A stretch of DNA of 60,547 nucleotides from Alphaproteobacteria bacterium (GTDB lineage: Bacteria; Pseudomonadota; Alphaproteobacteria; Rhizobiales; Xanthobacteraceae): NCBI GenBank assembly GCA_021325315.1, contig JAJPHK010000169.1, positions 1 through 60,547 on the forward strand, read 5' to 3'. The first letter of the stretch is position 1. Each line of letters starts with the position of its first letter. Shown here piece by piece: positions 47,186 to 57,575 of this stretch. Below the pieces are notes generated by a model. That model was not told where the DNA came from and did not search any database. It worked only from the letters and a program-made list of their open reading frames with translations. The translations under genes were made by a program, and so were the position numbers.

Positions 47186-48405
47186 CGCAACGGCGCGTCC
47201 GGATGCCAGCCGATAACGGCGAGCATCACGAAGAAACCGATGATATAGGCGACGGTGACGTGCCAGCCGTGGCGCAACCATAGGCCGGCGGATTTCGCTT
47301 CCGGATACATATTGGAGAGCGCGACGCCCGCCGACGAACCGAACCAGATCATCGATCCGCCGAAGCCTACCGCGTAGGCTAGATAGCCCCAGTCGTAGCC
47401 GCCCTGCTTGAGCGCAAGCGCCGTGAGCGGAATATTGTCGAACACCGCCGACACGAAACCGAGTCCCATCGCCGTCTGCCACGAGGCAGAAGGCAATTTC
47501 TCGACCGGCATCATCGATGCGGCGGTGACGAGCGAGAGCAGAAAGATCGTGCCCTTGAATGTTTCAGGCATCACATGCCAGTCCGGCCGGCGCAGTCCGG
47601 TGGTGAGGAAAATCACCGCCCAGACCGAGATGCCGAGCAGCGGCACGTGATCGAGCAGCGAGGGATATTTCACATTTGCGCCGATGTTCACGACAAGCGC
47701 GACGATTAGAATAGCCGCGACGATGAACACACGCGCTCCGTCGATCTCAATTCCTTTTTTCGCTTTTTTCTCGATGGGAGAATATTTTTGCTGCTGAATC
47801 GCCGCAGGGATAGCGAAAATAAGAAGTGCCGGAAGGGCGGCGGTGTAAGCTTCGAGCACGCTGAGCGGACTCACGCCCGCGATCCACATCATCGTGGTGG
47901 TGGTATCGCCGACGACGCTGCCGGATCCCCCCGCGTTGGAAGCGGCTACGATCGCGGCGAGATAGCCGATATGCACTTTTTTCCGGAACACGTGCCGCGC
48001 CACCGTGCCGCCGATCAGGGCCGCTGCGATATTATCGAGGAAGCTCGAAAGCACGAACACAAGCACGAGCAAGACCACACCGCCCTTCCAGTCGTCCGGC
48101 AAAAGCCTCGGCATTTCGTCGGGGATGCCGCTCTGTTCGAAATGCCGCGACAGGAGCGCAAAACCCATCAAAAGGAGAAACAGGTTCGTGAGCGTCACCC
48201 ACTCGTGCTCCATGTGGAGCCCAAGTCCCACGAGCCCTGTGCCGGTTTTGAAGCCGGTGAACAGGAGCTTATAGGCGACGATGACCGCAAGCCCGCCGAC
48301 CCCGATCGGAAGCGTGTGATGATGAAAAAGCGCGATGCCCAAGAGCGTTAGCGCAAACAGGATGAAATCGACGGGAATTCCGAACAGAAGAATTGGCTCG
48401 ACCAC
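47182..48405 (-). CDS. Ion transporter superfamily membrane protein (NhaD/ArsB/CitMHS-like)
   Basis: 407 aa, about 11 TM; SSFLDNIAAALIGGTVA; NAGGSGSVVGDTTTTMMWIAG; FDNIPLTALAL. Confidence 0.83.
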   Translation of the reverse strand: MVEPILLFGIPVDFILFALTLLGIALFHHHTLPIGVGGLAVIVAYKLLFTGFKTGTGLVGLGLHMEHEWVTLTNLFLLLMGFALLSRHFEQSGIPDEMPRLLPDDWKGGVVLLVLVFVLSSFLDNIAAALIGGTVARHVFRKKVHIGYLAAIVAASNAGGSGSVVGDTTTTMMWIAGVSPLSVLEAYTAALPALLIFAIPAAIQQQKYSPIEKKAKKGIEIDGARVFIVAAILIVALVVNIGANVKYPSLLDHVPLLGISVWAVIFLTTGLRRPDWHVMPETFKGTIFLLSLVTAASMMPVEKLPSASWQTAMGLGFVSAVFDNIPLTALALKQGGYDWGYLAYAVGFGGSMIWFGSSAGVALSNMYPEAKSAGLWLRHGWHVTVAYIIGFFVMLAVIGWHPDAPLR

Positions 48406-48691
48406 GGCAACCTCTCACCTTAAATGGCGGACATACCAGCCAGCGGAAAAGGCACGAGCGGCGTCCCTGAGTGCCGCACGCAATTTTCTTTGCTGTCCGA
48501 TGATCCCCACCCGACTGCGATATTGTACCCGGCTCGCGTTCGCAAGAAAGAGATCTCTAGCCGCACACATCGCGTGAAAGAAAGAGGCTTTTCGCCCTAG
48601 GTTTGAGTCGACAGCGCGCAATTTTCTCGCCACTCTGGCTAATATATTTCAGAAAAACGGCGCCGAAGAACGCCATGCAAGGGAGGCTACC

Positions 48692-50029
48692 GTGAGAATT
48701 TCCGCATCGTTATTGCGCCTATTATTCGCGGGCACATTCGGTGTTTTCGCATTTGCAGCAAACGCACAGGGGCTCGAGGACAAGCTTACGATCGTAACCT
48801 CGTATTCCAAAGACCTTACCGGCCCGCTCGCGGAGGGCTTCGAGAAAAAGCATCCCGGCACAAGGGTCGAGGTGCAGAACCGCAACACCGCGGCGGCCGT
48901 TACCTTTATTCAGGAGACCAAATCCAATCCGCCCGACATTTTCTGGGCCTCCGCGCCGGACGCATTCGAAGTGTTGAAACAGAACGGGCTCTTGCAAAAA
49001 TACAAGCCGAAGGCCGAAGGCATCGCCACCAAGGCCGGCTCCTATCCGATCAACGATCCCGATAATTTCTATACGGGTTTCGCCGCCTCGGGTTACGGCA
49101 TCGAATACAACACGCGCTATCTCAAGGCGAACGATCTGCCCGCGCCGAAGGAATGGGACGATCTGAAGAAGCCGGTTTATTTTGGCCATGTGGGAATTTC
49201 AGCACCCTCCCGATCCGGCACCACGCATTTGACCGTCGAAACCATTTTGCAGGGCGAAGGCTGGGAAAAAGGCTGGGCGACGCTTTTGGAAATCGGCGGA
49301 AACCTTACGCAAGTTTCCGACCGTTCCTTCGGCGTTCCCGATGCCGTGAACAGCGGCCAGTACGGAATCGGCATCGTGATCGATTTCTTCGGCCTCTCCG
49401 GCAAGGCCTCCGGCTTCCCGGTCGAATTCGTCTACCCGACCGTGACCGCGATCGTGCCGGCCAATATCGGCATCATCAAAGGGGCGAAGAACCAGAAAGC
49501 GGCGGAAGCCTTCATCGAATATCTGTTGTCCGAAGAAGGCCAGCAGATTTTGCTGTTGCCTAAAATCCAGCGCCTGCCGGTGCGGCTCGCGACCTACGAC
49601 AAGGCGCCCCCCGGCTTCCCCAACCCGTTCAAGAACGAAAAGCTCGGCGCGGGCGTAAAATTCGACGTCGATCTTTCCGAAAAGCGCTACGAGCTTGTGA
49701 ACTCGCTCTTCGACCGCATCATCACCTTCCGGCTGAAGGAATTGAACGCTGCGTGGAAAGCGATCCACGACACCGAGAAGAAGCTCGGCGCGAAAGCAAG
49801 CCCCGCGGCCAAGAAATTGCTTGCGGACGCGCGGCGCCTGGCGACTACGGTACCGATCTCCGGAGCGGAGGCGAACGATCCCGCGATCGCGAACTCGTTC
49901 CACAAGCTGAAGAAGGGCGAAACGGCCGCCGGCCGCCAGGCCGAATTCGAACAGAAGTGGGATGAAACCGCGGTGAAGAATTACACGGAAGCGAAGTCGC
50001 TCGCGGCAAAAGCGGCGATCGCCAAGTAA
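48692..50029 (+). CDS. ABC substrate-binding protein, Fe3+/family 1 type (FbpA-like)
   Basis: Signal peptide; LTIVTSYSKDLTGPLAEGFEKKHPGTRVEVQN; 445 aa with C-terminal extension. Confidence 0.87.
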   Translation: MRISASLLRLLFAGTFGVFAFAANAQGLEDKLTIVTSYSKDLTGPLAEGFEKKHPGTRVEVQNRNTAAAVTFIQETKSNPPDIFWASAPDAFEVLKQNGLLQKYKPKAEGIATKAGSYPINDPDNFYTGFAASGYGIEYNTRYLKANDLPAPKEWDDLKKPVYFGHVGISAPSRSGTTHLTVETILQGEGWEKGWATLLEIGGNLTQVSDRSFGVPDAVNSGQYGIGIVIDFFGLSGKASGFPVEFVYPTVTAIVPANIGIIKGAKNQKAAEAFIEYLLSEEGQQILLLPKIQRLPVRLATYDKAPPGFPNPFKNEKLGAGVKFDVDLSEKRYELVNSLFDRIITFRLKELNAAWKAIHDTEKKLGAKASPAAKKLLADARRLATTVPISGAEANDPAIANSFHKLKKGETAAGRQAEFEQKWDETAVKNYTEAKSLAAKAAIAK

Positions 50030-50057
50030 ACCGCAGCAAGTGAGCTGAGCGCGGGGC

Positions 50058-51785
50058 ATGGCGAATACTGCGACGATACCGTCGGCGCCGCTCTCGGCGA
50101 GACTCGGCGCGAGCCCCGCGCAAATCGCGGCGGTCGCGCTGGTCGCGCTCTTTCTGCTCGCGTTCCTGATCGTCCCGATCGTACGCGTGATCCAGATCGC
50201 CTTCACGGGGCTCGACGGCGGATTTTCGCTGGTTCATTTCGGCGATTTCTTCCAGACCACGCTGCTCCGCGAATCCTTCTGGAATTCGATCTATACCGCC
50301 TCGATGACGGTGGTCGTCGCGAGCATCATCGCGGTGCCGCTCGCGACGATCATTTCGCGTTTCCGGTTTCGAGGCGCGGCGCTCATCCACACGCTCGGGG
50401 TCATTCCGCTTGTGATGCCGCCTTTTGTCGGCGCGGTCGCAATGCAGCTGATCTATGGCCGCAACGGCTCCGTTAACCTCCTGCTGCACGACTGGTTCGG
50501 TTTTCGCATTCCGTTCATGGAAGGGCTGAACGGCGTGATTTTTGTCGAGGCCGTGCACTATTTTCCGTTCATCCTGCTCAACCTTTCCGCCGCCCTCTCG
50601 AATATCGATTCCGCCATGGAAGAGTCGGCGCAAAATCTCGGCGCTTCCGGATTCGCGCTATTCCGAAAGATCGTTTTTCCGCTTGCGCTCCCCGGCTACG
50701 TCGCGGGTGCGGCGCTCGTCTTCGTGAAGGTCTTCGACGATCTCGCGACCCCGCTTCTCCTGAGCGTCACCAACATGCTTGCGCCGCAAGCCTATCTCCG
50801 CATTACCTCGGTCGGCATCGCCGACCCGCAAGGTTATGTGATTTCGGTCATCATGATCGCCTGCGCACTCGCGACCATCGGGCTCTCACAGCTCGCATTA
50901 CGCGGGCGGGATTTTTCCACACAGCAGCGCGGCGGCGGCGGACTCTCGCGCAGAAAGCTTGGCAAAAGCGGCACGATTCTCGCGACAGCTTTCGTGATTG
51001 TAACGCTTCTCATCGTTCTCTCGCCGCATATCGGCATCTTGCTGCTTTCGTTCGGCACCGTCTGGTCCTTCGCGGTGCTGCCCGACGGCTACACGCTCGC
51101 GCATTACGCCACGATCGCGCACGAGGCCGGGCCGTACATCACGAACACACTCCTCTATTGCGGCCTCGCCGGCTTCATCGACATCGTGCTCGCTTCCGTT
51201 ATCGCCTATGTCGTGCTGCGCACCCGGCTCAAGGGCCGTCACCTCGTCGAGCAAATGGCAATGGCGGCGATTGCCATTCCCGGCCTCGTGCTCGGCATCG
51301 GCCTTCTTCGCACTTATTACGACGTGCACCTCCCCATGACCGGCGAGCCGCTCGCGACCTTCTGGGGCATGCTCGTGATCGCCTACGCCGTGCGCCGCTT
51401 GCCCTATGCGCTGGTCTCGGCGAAAGCCGCGCTCCATCAACTGCATGTGCATCTGGAAGAGGCGGCCGAAAGCCTTGGCGCGGGAAAATTCACGACGCTT
51501 ACCCGTATTGTCGTTCCGCTGATGACCGGCGGGCTGCTCGCCGGTTTCGTCACGAGCTTCGCCACCGCCGCGGTCGAGCTTTCCGCGACCCTCATCCTTG
51601 TCACCCGTCCGCCCGATGCGCCGATCTCCTACGGCATCTATGTCTATATGCAGGCGGCGGCCGGGCGCGGACCGGGCGCCGCGCTTGGTGTGCTCGCCGT
51701 GCTGGTGGTCGCGATCGCGACGTTCCTATCCTATCGTTTCGCCGAACGCGAGCGCGATCTCAAATCCCGCGAGGGCGTATTCTGA
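50058..51785 (+). CDS. ABC permease, fused double-domain Fe3+ type (FbpB-like)
   Basis: 575 aa, two BPD_transp_1 domains. Confidence 0.9.
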   Translation: MANTATIPSAPLSARLGASPAQIAAVALVALFLLAFLIVPIVRVIQIAFTGLDGGFSLVHFGDFFQTTLLRESFWNSIYTASMTVVVASIIAVPLATIISRFRFRGAALIHTLGVIPLVMPPFVGAVAMQLIYGRNGSVNLLLHDWFGFRIPFMEGLNGVIFVEAVHYFPFILLNLSAALSNIDSAMEESAQNLGASGFALFRKIVFPLALPGYVAGAALVFVKVFDDLATPLLLSVTNMLAPQAYLRITSVGIADPQGYVISVIMIACALATIGLSQLALRGRDFSTQQRGGGGLSRRKLGKSGTILATAFVIVTLLIVLSPHIGILLLSFGTVWSFAVLPDGYTLAHYATIAHEAGPYITNTLLYCGLAGFIDIVLASVIAYVVLRTRLKGRHLVEQMAMAAIAIPGLVLGIGLLRTYYDVHLPMTGEPLATFWGMLVIAYAVRRLPYALVSAKAALHQLHVHLEEAAESLGAGKFTTLTRIVVPLMTGGLLAGFVTSFATAAVELSATLILVTRPPDAPISYGIYVYMQAAAGRGPGAALGVLAVLVVAIATFLSYRFAERERDLKSREGVF

Positions 51786-52816
51786 TGGCGACCGGCGTTT
51801 CCATTGAAAATGTGAGCTTCGGCTATGGCGGCGCGCTCGTGCTGAACGACGTGAGCCTTTCCATCGAGCCCGGCGAATATTTTTGTTTTCTCGGCCCGTC
51901 CGGCTCCGGCAAAACGACGCTTCTCCGCCTGCTGGCTGGCTTCGGCACGCCGTCGAAAGGCCGCATCGTGATCGGCGGCAAAGACGTCACGTATCTTCCG
52001 CCATGGGAGCGCAATCTCGGCATGGTGTTTCAGAGCTACGCGCTCTGGCCGCACATGACCGTCGCGAAGAACGTCGCCTTCGGCCTCGAGCGCCGCAAGC
52101 TGCCGCGGACTGAGATCGGCCGCAAGGTGGCGGCCGCGCTCGAACGCGTCGGGCTTTCCCATCTCGCCGACCGCCGCCCGTCGCAGCTCTCCGGCGGCCA
52201 GCAGCAGCGCGTGGCGCTCGCGCGCACGCTGGTGATCGAGCCCTCCGTTCTGTTGCTCGACGAGCCGCTTTCCAATCTCGATGCCAAGCTCCGCACCGAA
52301 ATGCGCGTGGAGCTGAAGCGGCTCCAGCGTGAGCTCGGCATCACCACGATCTACGTCACCCACGATCAGGAAGAAGCGAACGCCGCCGCGGAACGCATCG
52401 CCGTGCTCGACGGCGGCAGGATTCAGCAGATCGGCTCTCCCGTCGATATGTACGATCATCCGGCAACCCGCTTCGTCGCGGCGTTCCTAGGCACCGCCAA
52501 CCTTGTCGAAGGGAAGATCGAGGGAGGCCGCTTCCTCGCCGATGGCATCGTGCTCGACGGCATCAACGCGCCTTCCGGCCGCGCTTGCGTTTCGATCCGT
52601 CCGCAGCATATCGCCGTACAGGCCTCCGGCACCGGCCTTCCGGGCGTCGTGGAAGAACGCGAATTTCTCGGCGAAACCACCCGCTATCGCATCAAGGCCG
52701 GCGGTCATCGTCTGATCGTCGACGAGCCGCACAGGCGCGACACCGAGCCGCGCGAAGTCGGCGCGATGGTGGGCCTTGCCGTCGACATCAAGCAGATTTC
52801 GATTCTGCGCGATTAG
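51785..52816 (+). CDS. ABC ATPase (FbpC/PotA-like, TOBE domain)
   Basis: FLGPSGSGKTTLLRLLAGF; LSGGQQQRVALARTLVIEPSVLLLDEPLSNLDAKLR; start moved to 51785. Confidence 0.93.
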   Translation: MATGVSIENVSFGYGGALVLNDVSLSIEPGEYFCFLGPSGSGKTTLLRLLAGFGTPSKGRIVIGGKDVTYLPPWERNLGMVFQSYALWPHMTVAKNVAFGLERRKLPRTEIGRKVAAALERVGLSHLADRRPSQLSGGQQQRVALARTLVIEPSVLLLDEPLSNLDAKLRTEMRVELKRLQRELGITTIYVTHDQEEANAAAERIAVLDGGRIQQIGSPVDMYDHPATRFVAAFLGTANLVEGKIEGGRFLADGIVLDGINAPSGRACVSIRPQHIAVQASGTGLPGVVEEREFLGETTRYRIKAGGHRLIVDEPHRRDTEPREVGAMVGLAVDIKQISILRD

Positions 52817-52832
52817 GCGGTATTGTTTTTCG

Positions 52833-54017
52833 ATGTCCTCCATCCTCGACCGCGACAAGCTGAACGCCTTCACCCGCCACACGCACATTGAAGTTGCAGG
52901 CGCGCCCGCAGGCCCGCTCAAGGGCCTCACCTTCGGCGTGAAGGACATTTACGACGTGGCCGGTGTGAAAACCGGCTTCGGCAGCCCCGCGTGGCTGGAA
53001 ACGCACGACGTACCGGCGAAGAACGCGGCCATTGTCGAAACCCTGCTGAAAGCCGGCGCCAGCATCGTAGGCAAGACCCACACCGAAGAAATGGCCTGGA
53101 GCATCAACGGCATCAACGCCCATTACGGCCGCCCAATTAATGTCCGCGCCGAGGGCCGCGTGTGCGGCGGCTCGTCGAGCGGCTCGGCGTCGGCGGTCGC
53201 GGGCGGGCTCTGCGATTTCGCACTTGGCAGCGATACCGGCGGTTCCGTCCGCCTGCCTGCGAGCTACACGGGAATTTACGGCCTACGCCCGACTCACGGG
53301 CGGCTTTCGCTCGAAGGTGTCATGCCGCTCGCACCAAGCTTTGACGTTCCCGGCTGGTTCGCCCGCGACATGGATATCTTCACGAAAGTGGGAAAAGTTT
53401 TGCTGAAAAGCGGCGCGTGGGATGCGAAGCCGCGCGAACTCCTGATCGCCGAGGACATGTTCGCGCTTCTGGGCGCACGGGAGAAAGAAGCGCTGCAACC
53501 GGCCGTCAAACGCATCGCGAGTCTCTATGGCGAGCCGCGCCCGGTCAAAATCGCCGACCGCCCGTTGCGCGACTGTTTCGAGCTTTACCGCATTATTCAG
53601 GCAGCCGAGGTCTGGAAAATCCACGGCGAATGGGTCACGAAATACAAGCCCACCTTCGGCCCTGGCATTCAGGAACGAATGTACGGAGCGGCAAAAATCG
53701 ATCCCGCCGAATACGAGAAAGCGAAAGCCGAACGCGAGAAAGTTTCGGCTTACGTCGCCGCATTGCTGAAAAACGATGCGATGATCGTATTGCCTACAGT
53801 GCCGGAAATCGCCCCGCTGATCGAGCGGCCGCTCGCGGAATCCGAAAATTATCGCGGCAAGGCGATGAGCCTGTTGAGCGTATCGGTGCTTTCGCGCACG
53901 CCGCAGATGTCGCTTCCGCTCGGGACTCTCGACGGCTGCCCGTTCGGCATTTCCATCATGGGTGAGCAAGGCGCCGACGAGATGCTGATTTCGGCCGCGC
54001 AAGAGATCGCGTCATGA
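52833..54017 (+). CDS. Amidase signature family enzyme
   Basis: FGVKDIYDV Lys; CGGSSSGSASAVAGG; GSDTGGSVRLPASYTGIYGLRPT Ser-cisSer-Lys motif; start moved to 52833. Confidence 0.92.
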   Translation: MSSILDRDKLNAFTRHTHIEVAGAPAGPLKGLTFGVKDIYDVAGVKTGFGSPAWLETHDVPAKNAAIVETLLKAGASIVGKTHTEEMAWSINGINAHYGRPINVRAEGRVCGGSSSGSASAVAGGLCDFALGSDTGGSVRLPASYTGIYGLRPTHGRLSLEGVMPLAPSFDVPGWFARDMDIFTKVGKVLLKSGAWDAKPRELLIAEDMFALLGAREKEALQPAVKRIASLYGEPRPVKIADRPLRDCFELYRIIQAAEVWKIHGEWVTKYKPTFGPGIQERMYGAAKIDPAEYEKAKAEREKVSAYVAALLKNDAMIVLPTVPEIAPLIERPLAESENYRGKAMSLLSVSVLSRTPQMSLPLGTLDGCPFGISIMGEQGADEMLISAAQEIAS

Positions 54018-55276
54018 AGCAGAATTTGCAGATCGATCCCGAGCGGCTCTGGGACGAGATCATGGAGACCAGCAAGATCGGCGGAACGCCAAAAGGCGGC
54101 ATTAATCGCCTAACGCTGACCGATCTCGACCGGCAGGTGCGCGACTGGTTCAAGCAAAAAGCCGAAGGCCTCGGCTGCATCGTCACCGTCGACGACATGG
54201 GCGCGATGTTCGCGCGCCGCCCCGGCCAGCGGAAAGACGTTCCGCCGATCGCCATGGGCAGCCATCTCGACACCCAGCCCACCGGCGGAAAATTCGACGG
54301 GGTGCTCGGCGTCCTCGGCGCGCTCGAAGCGCTCCGCACGTTGCACGAAGCGGGCTACGAGACCTTCGCGCCGATCGAGGTCGTGAACTGGACCAACGAG
54401 GAAGGCGCGCGTTTCGCGCCCGCCATGGTCTCGTCCGGCGTCTTTGCGGGCGCCTTCGAGCATGACTGGGCGTCCTCGCGAAAGGATCCCGACGGAATCA
54501 CTTTCGCCGAGGCTCTGGAGAAAATCGGATACCGCGGCCCGGAGAAATGCGGCGAGCATCCGCTCTCCGGATTTTTCGAGCTGCATATCGAGCAAGGCCC
54601 GCTCCTTGAGGCTGAGGGCAAGGAAATCGGGGTCGTCACCGGCATCCAAGGCATTCGCTGGTTCGAGGTGACGGTGACCGGCCAGGATGCGCATTCCGGC
54701 ACGACGCCGATGCCGCGCCGGCGGAACGCGCTTCTCAGCGCAACCGGGATCGTCGAAAAAGTGAATGCGATCGCGCTTGCGCACGCGCCGCTCGCCGTCG
54801 GAACGGTAGGCTTGATGCAAGTGAGACCCAATTCCCCGAATGTCGTCCCGGGCGAGGTGTTCTTCACCGTCGATCTGCGCCATCCCGAAGCGAAGACGCT
54901 CGATGCCATGGAAAGCGAGCTGCGCGCCGCGATCACAAATGCGTGCAAACCGCAAAATCTCGAATCCAAAGTTTCAAAAATTCTCGACCAGCCGCCCGTG
55001 CATTTCGATCAGGATTGCATTGGATGCGTCCGCGAAGCCGCGAAAAATTCCGGCTATTCCATGCGCGACATCGTCTCGGGCGCAGGCCACGACGCCGGTT
55101 ACGTCTCGCGCGTCGCGCCCGCGAGCATGATCTTCGTTCCCTGCCACAATGGCATCAGCCACAACGAGGCGGAATTTACGTCGAAGGAACAATGCGCCGC
55201 GGGAGCGCAGGTGCTTTTGCAGGCGGTGCTGAATTACGACCGCAAGCTCGCGGAGCGGCACGGCAGCAAACGGTAA
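54014..55276 (+). CDS. M20-family Zn hydrolase (N-carbamoyl-L-amino acid hydrolase / allantoate amidohydrolase-like)
   Basis: GSHLDTQPTGGKFDGVLGVLGALEAL; WTNEEGARFAPAMVSSGVFAG; FELHIEQGPLLE. Confidence 0.92.
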   Translation: MKQNLQIDPERLWDEIMETSKIGGTPKGGINRLTLTDLDRQVRDWFKQKAEGLGCIVTVDDMGAMFARRPGQRKDVPPIAMGSHLDTQPTGGKFDGVLGVLGALEALRTLHEAGYETFAPIEVVNWTNEEGARFAPAMVSSGVFAGAFEHDWASSRKDPDGITFAEALEKIGYRGPEKCGEHPLSGFFELHIEQGPLLEAEGKEIGVVTGIQGIRWFEVTVTGQDAHSGTTPMPRRRNALLSATGIVEKVNAIALAHAPLAVGTVGLMQVRPNSPNVVPGEVFFTVDLRHPEAKTLDAMESELRAAITNACKPQNLESKVSKILDQPPVHFDQDCIGCVREAAKNSGYSMRDIVSGAGHDAGYVSRVAPASMIFVPCHNGISHNEAEFTSKEQCAAGAQVLLQAVLNYDRKLAERHGSKR

Positions 55277-55405
55277 TTTGGAAGCGATGCAACATAAGGC
55301 ATCGCGCGGCAAAATTTCGCTCTCGACCGCCGCAAGCCAGTCCCGTAACATTCCGGACGGCAGCTCAAACTCGTTACAAAAAAATAGCCGCCCAGGAGGA
55401 GCAAT

Positions 55406-56623
55406 ATGCCATCTCGCCGTTTCGGCCTGCCGACGTTCGTCGCAGGATTATTTGCCTTTTCCGCGTCCGCTTTCGCCGCCGATCCGATCAAGGTCGGCGT
55501 CACCATCGCCCAGTCGCCTCCCGGTTCCGTTTCGCAGGGAACGCAGGTGAAGGACGGGCTCGAAGTCGCCGCCAAGATCATCAACGACGCGGGCGGCGTG
55601 AACGGCAGCAAGATCGAGCTGATCTATGAAGACACGCAGGGCATTCCCGAAAAAGCCCGCGCCGCGGTCGAAAAGCTGATCACCCGCGATCAGGTCGTCG
55701 CCGTCACCGGCGAGCACCAGAGCTCGGCGGCACTTGCCGGCATCGAAGTCGCACACCGCTATCATGTTCCCTACATCAATACGAACGGCTGGTCCGACGT
55801 CATCCGCGAGAAGGGCTATCCGGAAGTGTTCAACCCGGGCAATTACAACAGCCGCGTCGCGATCGCCGTTGCCGAAACGATGAAATCGCTCGGCGCGAAA
55901 AACGTGGTGGCGTTTTGCGAAAACACCGACTACGGCGTCGGTCTCGCGAAACTGATCGGCGCGCAGATCGCCGAACGCGCGCAGGGTATCAGCTACAAAT
56001 ATGAAACGCTCGACCGCGCCTCGAAGGACTATCTCCCGGCGATCCTGCCGCTCAAGGCGAATCCGCCGGACGTGGTCGTCGAAATCATGCTGCCGCCCGG
56101 TGCCTATATCCTGCTCAACCAATTGAACGAGCAGGGCGTCGCGCCGACGGCGAAAACCATGATCTACGACGCCTCCGGCATCGCGGATTATCCGGATTTC
56201 TGGCAGAACGTCGGCGACGCCGCGAAGAATATGCTCGTCTTCGGCCTCTATCACCCGAAGATGCCGCTGCCCGATCTCGGCAAGAAAGTCGCCGCCGATT
56301 ACACGGCGAAGACCAAGGGCGATCCGAACCGCCTGCTCTTCCAGGCCGCGGACAGCCTTTTCCTGATTGCCGAAGCGATCAAGACGGCGAAGTCCACCAA
56401 GGCCGACGACATGATCAAGGCGCTCGAAGGCATCAAGTGGACGGGCACGCGCGGCGAGGTCTCGTTCTCGAGCGAGAAGTCGGGCTTCAAGTACCACCAG
56501 TGGCTCGATGTCCCCTACGTGACCTTCCAGGTCACGGCGGTGAAGCAGCCGGTCGCGGACATGAAGCTCGTGCAAGATCCGGGTAAGCCGCTCGATATGT
56601 CGCGTGTCGAGAAAACAAAATAA
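55406..56623 (+). CDS. Branched-chain amino acid-type ABC substrate-binding protein (LivJ family, second copy)
   Basis: Signal peptide; IKVGVTIAQSPPGSVSQGTQVKDGLEVAAKIINDAGGVNGSKIEL; SD aggagga upstream. Confidence 0.92.
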   Translation: MPSRRFGLPTFVAGLFAFSASAFAADPIKVGVTIAQSPPGSVSQGTQVKDGLEVAAKIINDAGGVNGSKIELIYEDTQGIPEKARAAVEKLITRDQVVAVTGEHQSSAALAGIEVAHRYHVPYINTNGWSDVIREKGYPEVFNPGNYNSRVAIAVAETMKSLGAKNVVAFCENTDYGVGLAKLIGAQIAERAQGISYKYETLDRASKDYLPAILPLKANPPDVVVEIMLPPGAYILLNQLNEQGVAPTAKTMIYDASGIADYPDFWQNVGDAAKNMLVFGLYHPKMPLPDLGKKVAADYTAKTKGDPNRLLFQAADSLFLIAEAIKTAKSTKADDMIKALEGIKWTGTRGEVSFSSEKSGFKYHQWLDVPYVTFQVTAVKQPVADMKLVQDPGKPLDMSRVEKTK

Positions 56624-56684
56624 CCGGCAACAAAAGAAGACGGGAGGCGCAGCCGCGCCTCCCCTTTCAACTTTCGCAGTCTGA

Positions 56685-57575
56685 ATGCTGACTCTCGATC
56701 TCCTCATCAACGGGCTCATCATCGGCGTGTTCTACGCGTTGATGGCGATCGGCCTTTCGCTGATTTTCGGCATCCTGAAGGTCGTGAATTTCGCGCATGG
56801 CGAGTTCTACATGGTGGGGGCCTACGCCTACACGCTTTCCGCGCTTGCGCTCGGCATCTCGCCGTGGGTCTCGCTGCCCTTCGCGCTCTTGGTCGGGCTG
56901 CTGCTCGGGCTTGTCGTCGAGCGGCTTCTGATGCGGCCGCTCTACAGCGGCTACACCTCCTGGGGCGTGATGCGCGACGAATATGCGGTGATCGTCACCT
57001 TCGCGCTCTCGATTTTCCTCATCAATATCGTCGACAAGGTGGTCGGGCCTTACGCCTACAAAGGCCCTGCCCTCATCGGGATTTCCCGCATCACGATCGG
57101 GCCGCTCGCGATCTCCGGCCATCGCTTGATCGCGGCAATGGTTGCGGTCACGGTCATTATCGTTGTTGCGCTCATCATTCGTTACTCGTTCTGGGGCCGG
57201 CAGATCCAGGCGGTCTCGCAGAACCGCCTCGGTGCGTCGCTCGCCGGCATTGATACGGCAAAGGCGAGCGCCATCGTCTTTTCGCTCGCGGGCGGCTTGG
57301 CAGCGGTATCCGGCGCGTTGCTCGCCAACATCTTCAACCCGACACCCGATGTCGGCGTTTTCCCCGCGATCAAATCCTACGTGATTGTGGTGTTGGGCGG
57401 CATGGGCTCGGTGCCCGGCAGCATCATCGCGAGCCTCATTCTCGGCGTGTTCGAGAGCTTCGGCGGCGTCTATATCTCGTATCAGTACCGCGACACGTTC
57501 GGCCTCTTCATCCTGATCCTGTTCCTGCTGTTCCGGCCGCAAGGCCTGTTCGGCGAAAAAGCGCGGGAGGTCTGA
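56685..57575 (+). CDS. LivH-type permease (second copy)
   Basis: GLSLIFGILKVVNFAHGEFYMVGAYAY. Confidence 0.93.
   Translation: MLTLDLLINGLIIGVFYALMAIGLSLIFGILKVVNFAHGEFYMVGAYAYTLSALALGISPWVSLPFALLVGLLLGLVVERLLMRPLYSGYTSWGVMRDEYAVIVTFALSIFLINIVDKVVGPYAYKGPALIGISRITIGPLAISGHRLIAAMVAVTVIIVVALIIRYSFWGRQIQAVSQNRLGASLAGIDTAKASAIVFSLAGGLAAVSGALLANIFNPTPDVGVFPAIKSYVIVVLGGMGSVPGSIIASLILGVFESFGGVYISYQYRDTFGLFILILFLLFRPQGLFGEKAREV

Noticed and set aside
48415-48633. 72-aa minus-strand ORF in the antiporter-fbpA divergent gap
   Set aside because: No recognisable motif; the region more likely holds the two divergent promoters.
55448-56722. 424-aa minus-strand ORF
   Set aside because: Antisense to the second LivJ gene; shadow ORF.
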